Source: Mucor racemosus
Taxonomy: Eukaryota; Mucoromycota; Mucoromycetes; Mucorales; Mucoraceae
DNA length: 64,000 nucleotides
NCBI GenBank assembly: GCA_027405735.1
Contig: JAPEHQ010000014.1
Span: 992,001-1,056,000 of the forward strand
Direction of reading: 5' to 3'
Of this stretch, positions 60,434 through 64,000 are shown one piece after another. The position numbers and the translations under genes were made by a program. The stretch's first letter is position 1, and each line of letters begins with the position of its first letter. The notes under the pieces were generated by a model. The model saw nothing but the letters and a program-made list of their open reading frames with translations, was not told the DNA's origin and searched no databases.

Positions 60434-63400
60434 TTATTGAGCTAATGCAACAGCAACACTGTATGCACCACTATGACTAATAGAAACATTGATATGTTTG
60501 ATTCCAGCAGAATGAGCCGCTTTTTTGGCTTTACCAGCCAAAACAACTTCAGGAGCACCAACTTGATTACTCTTGATTTCAATTTCGTTTAAAGGAGCAC
60601 CAGCACCATCTGAGGGAATATTACCATACGAAGAAATAGCCTTAAAAACAGCTTCCTTAGCAGACCAACGACCTGTGAAGCTAGCTTGGGGGTCAGGGCG
60701 AGCTTGACAATACTCAATCTCGGCAGCAGTAAAATTACGTTCAACAAAAATGGAGTTTTCAATATTAACGGCATTTGTTAATTCAACATCTACACCTACA
60801 CCTCTTTTACCTGCCTGTTGTTCAGTAAGAGACTCAAGAATACTTTTAGTAACCTGCGCATCACCAGTTTTTGGGGAAGCAAGATTAGCAGACTTGTCAG
60901 TAAAGTGCCATGAGTTCTTTTCCTTTGAGAATTCAGTACGAGCATTGGGGTTCAAATAGACGGTGTACTCAAGATCCTCAGAGTAAGGAGCTTCAGTTTT
61001 AACTTTAACAAAATCTGATACACCAGTGATAGAATCATGAAGATAACGATAAGCCTTAGAATAACGTTGAGAATTCTTGGCTACATATTCATTATATTGA
61101 GTTTCTTCAAGAGCACCGAGAACATAATCAGGATGAATGATTAAAATTTCACCACCAGCTTGTCCAAAACCAAAAGATTTGAGAATACCAGCCTTTAAAC
61201 CATCAGTTTGAATACTACGACAAGGATAGACGATATAGTCAAATTCGCTCATTAAAATATCAATATTATCAGCATTACGATTACCAGGGACAATACCACT
61301 AAGCAAGCATTGCATCATGCCATTAGCCATCCAAGATGCAGCTGGTCCCTTGGGATGTCCAGTCAAATATTTTTGAGTAATAGCTAAAAGAGCATTACCC
61401 TTGGATCGCCCGAGATGTTTCATTTGAGTATTAACAACACGAGATTCATTTTTATCGTTAGCTTTAGTAGATGTACCATGAAATGATGCGACACCAATGT
61501 CATCAATAGTTAAACCATAGACAGCAAGAGCACCACGAATAGGAGCAATTGCGGGGTCGTTTTGAAAGAATTGATGTTGAAAAGTAGTTAATGCTTCTTT
61601 TTCTTGACGCTTGGCTTGTTGTTCAATAAATGTAGTACGCTCTTGAAGCCATGATTGAACATCTTGTTCAGCAAGTTCACCAGATATCTTGAGTTCTTCT
61701 AACTCTTCTTGCAAATCTTTGTATTCACTTTCTACCCAAGCCTTGATTTGAGCACGACGAGACTTGATTTGCTTTGCTCGATACTTGAAGTTCATCAAAG
61801 GAGATGCTCTCTTGGATTGGGTTTCACGAGCAGTAGTCAAGATACCAGCACCAGGAGCTGGAACAGAGCGGCCTTCTTTATCTGTAGCAGTGTTACTAAG
61901 AGCAATGATACCATAGATGGGAGAACCAATTTCAATAGCGGTTGATGCAGTCATGAGGATATGACTAGCAGATCCATGAGATTCAGTAAAACCGTTTCTA
62001 GTGCTTGTAGTAGGACGAGACATTTCAGATGGAGTACGACCTTTTGCCATTTCTTCAATAGCACTAGATGTAGCCTTCATATTGGCAAATTCATAACTAG
62101 ATTCTTCTGTTGTTTCTTCTGATGAACCAGCAATCATAATCTTTGCTTTACCAGACAAAAGAGATTCGCAAGCCATTTCAATTGAAACAGCAGCAGTAGC
62201 ACATGCATTTACAGGTGTTTTGATAGGACCAGAAGATGAAAGAAGCAACATGTTGATCCAAGCAGGCATAGTGTTGATTTCAGATTCTTGCAAAATATCT
62301 TTTTGAACAGGTTGATCAAGGAATCTCTCACGATAAAGGCCTCTTTGAGCAGCTTGACCACCTACACCAGAACCAGTTGTATTACCCATTTCAGAGACAT
62401 GAATATATTTGAAAAATTCATAAGGATCAGTGATACCAGCTGAAATAAATGCTTCGACAGTAGAAACAATGTTGAAGACGGTTACAGGATCAACTTGATC
62501 AATGATATCTTGTGGAACACCATATCGAGTAGCATCCCAACCAGTTGGAATTTGACCAGCAACAAGGCGATCAAATCGAAGAGCCTTTGGTACATATAAA
62601 GCAGCGCCCTTGCGAATTACAACAAACCAACTGCCATTTCCAGATTCATAAATGTCTGCTTTTTCACCTTGTTGATGCTTGAAATGTTCAGCCTCTTCCT
62701 TGGAACATTCAAAAGGCTCAAGATCATGATCAATTACAACTTCTTGCATAAGCATCTTCTTTTCTGGATCGTAACCACCCATAATTTCAGGTTCTAAAAT
62801 CAACAATATGAGTGATATATTTCCTTATAATGTCACCAACCCCCCCCTTGAAACTTACCAATAAAACGAATACCAGTATGATCCAATATTCTTTTTTCAT
62901 ATCTAGCTTTTACATCTTTATCATCAACAGGCTCGTTAGATTTAGCATCGACCCAGCCAGAATAAACATTCCCATTCTTTAGTCTACCATCGTGATGCTT
63001 AATATAACCCATCATCCATGCGAGTTCAATGCAACCTTCAAGAGAGAATTTGCCATAAGCTTCCATTTCCCAACGCGTTCTGTGATTACCCCAAGGAGAA
63101 ACCTCACCCATACCAGCAACTACAATAACCTTATCCAAGTCAATCATGCCTTTGAGATAACCAAGATGTTTGAGGGTATCATAAGGTTTGAGAGTAGGGA
63201 AATCAAACTTCATATTGGCTCGAGGAGTAACAGTGTGAGGCTTGTAGTTATGTTCAGCTTCTTCGCCAAATATAGTCTTGTAATCAAGTGCATTTTCAAA
63301 ATCGATAGCTTTGCGAATATCAGCAGTTTCGCGAATTTCCTTACGCAATTTATTAGTAACCTCTTGTAATCTAGGAATAAATTGAAGACCACCATTGAGA

Positions 63401-64000
63401 TCAGCATAAACTGGCTCCTTTTGACAAAGTTTGGTGATTGAAGGATGTAAAAGGCCAAGCAAATTGAAAGACATTTCAAGAGTAGAGAAAGTTCTTACAC
63501 CAAGAGCTTCAACACCTTCAGCAACAATGTTACTTGTACTCATCAAACCAGTACCACGAGTCCAACCGATAACAGCACCTGTAATGACTAAATAACTAGC
63601 CCAACTTTCAGAATACCAACGATCAAATAATGTTTCCAAAGAAATCTTGGATTCACCATATAGACCATCACCACCAAACATGCCATGGTTAGGAGATAAA
63701 GGAAGAATTACTTGAGCAGGACGAGTATCCGACCCAATATTTTCTTTCTGAAGCTTGACATTACCCAACATACGAAGAAGATTAGTCAACATGATACGGT
63801 GAGCAAGCTCAGCCTTGGAATCAATACTATCAAGTTCACGGCCATTCTCAGGAATAGCAGCAAAAGGAATAACATAATCAAGATCCCAATTCAAACCTTC
63901 AGGACTATAAATGTATTCAATCAAAGCATCAACGTCTTGTTTTGCACCTTGATTAAAAGGAACAAGAATAAGTTCAGATCCTTTGGCACCATATGTCTTG
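60434..64000 (-). CDS. FAS2: fatty acid synthase alpha chain, C-terminal part (KR end, KS, PPT), runs off window
   Basis: Visible exons are complement 64000-62859 (5' end outside the window) and 62793-60434, joined in phase 1 across a 65-nt intron. The upstream exon holds the ketoreductase domain, with the [13 protein letters not shown]yr/Lys motif and a WTRGTGLMS loop. After the junction comes the ketosynthase, with active-site Cys in [12 protein letters not shown] and catalytic His in [11 protein letters not shown] and [12 protein letters not shown]. It also has the charged helical insert usual in fungal FAS. The last about 125 residues are the phosphopantetheinyl transferase domain, GVGVDVELT and [13 protein letters not shown]. 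The protein ends VAVALAQ. Function: elongation and reduction steps of cytosolic de novo fatty acid synthesis. Whether alpha is a separate chain or fused to beta cannot be told from this end. Confidence 0.96.

Overview
The window looks like nuclear DNA of a filamentous early-diverging fungus, most likely Mucoromycota (Mucorales-like). It is strongly AT-rich. Most genes carry several 50-70 bp introns with GTAAGT-like donors and short YAG acceptors. The recognisable proteins are fungal: a fungal-type fatty acid synthase alpha chain with C-terminal phosphopantetheinyl transferase, Bem1, a Kre9/Knh1-like secreted domain and Sec63. The species cannot be named from sequence alone. Exon models were built by hand and accepted only when every intron kept the reading phase.

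Layout. 0-3 kb: an LTR-like repeat, repeat family A and a small conserved-looking coiled-coil gene. 3.8-7.7 kb: a three-exon gene for a 1,252-aa secreted protein. It has an Ig-like Kre9-type domain, a Kex2-type KR site, and a very long acidic/His/Trp array built from a 255-bp (85-aa) tandem repeat. 8.2-9.3 kb: a two-exon unknown gene (minus). 11.3-13.1 kb: a UDP-glycosyltransferase (minus). 16.6-18.9 kb: SEC63 (7 exons). 19-32 kb: gene-poor, with decayed genes and repeats. This includes a broken MULE transposon with long terminal inverted repeats, which appears to sit inside a decayed Bub3/Rae1-like WD40 gene.

32.5-35.7 kb: two adjacent same-strand Rho/Cdc42 polarity genes, BEM1-like scaffold (4 exons) and RhoGDI (7 exons). 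38.1-42.25 kb: a complete 4,150-bp hAT transposon with perfect 8-bp target-site duplications and an apparently intact 9-exon, 864-aa transposase. It is followed by a GCTTGC-rich element and a 487-bp hAT-like MITE, the latter with a perfect 8-bp duplication. 45.4-47.3 kb: two paralogous small secreted proteins (minus) sharing a GLPASIFP...LDDG signature. 48.5-52.2 kb: an 8-exon unknown gene (minus) divergent from an ESS2/DGCR14 splicing-factor gene (plus), 338 bp apart. 53.5-57.9 kb: a repeat nest with a solo LTR whose insertion is proved by an empty paralogous copy. 60.4-64.0 kb: the 3' two-fifths or so of a FAS alpha-subunit gene (minus), running off the window.

The best candidates for something new are the acidic Trp-Ser-Glu-Asp repeat protein, the small secreted protein pair, the hAT/MITE nest and the Bem1-RhoGDI neighbourhood. 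No rRNA, tRNA or CRISPR array was recognised.
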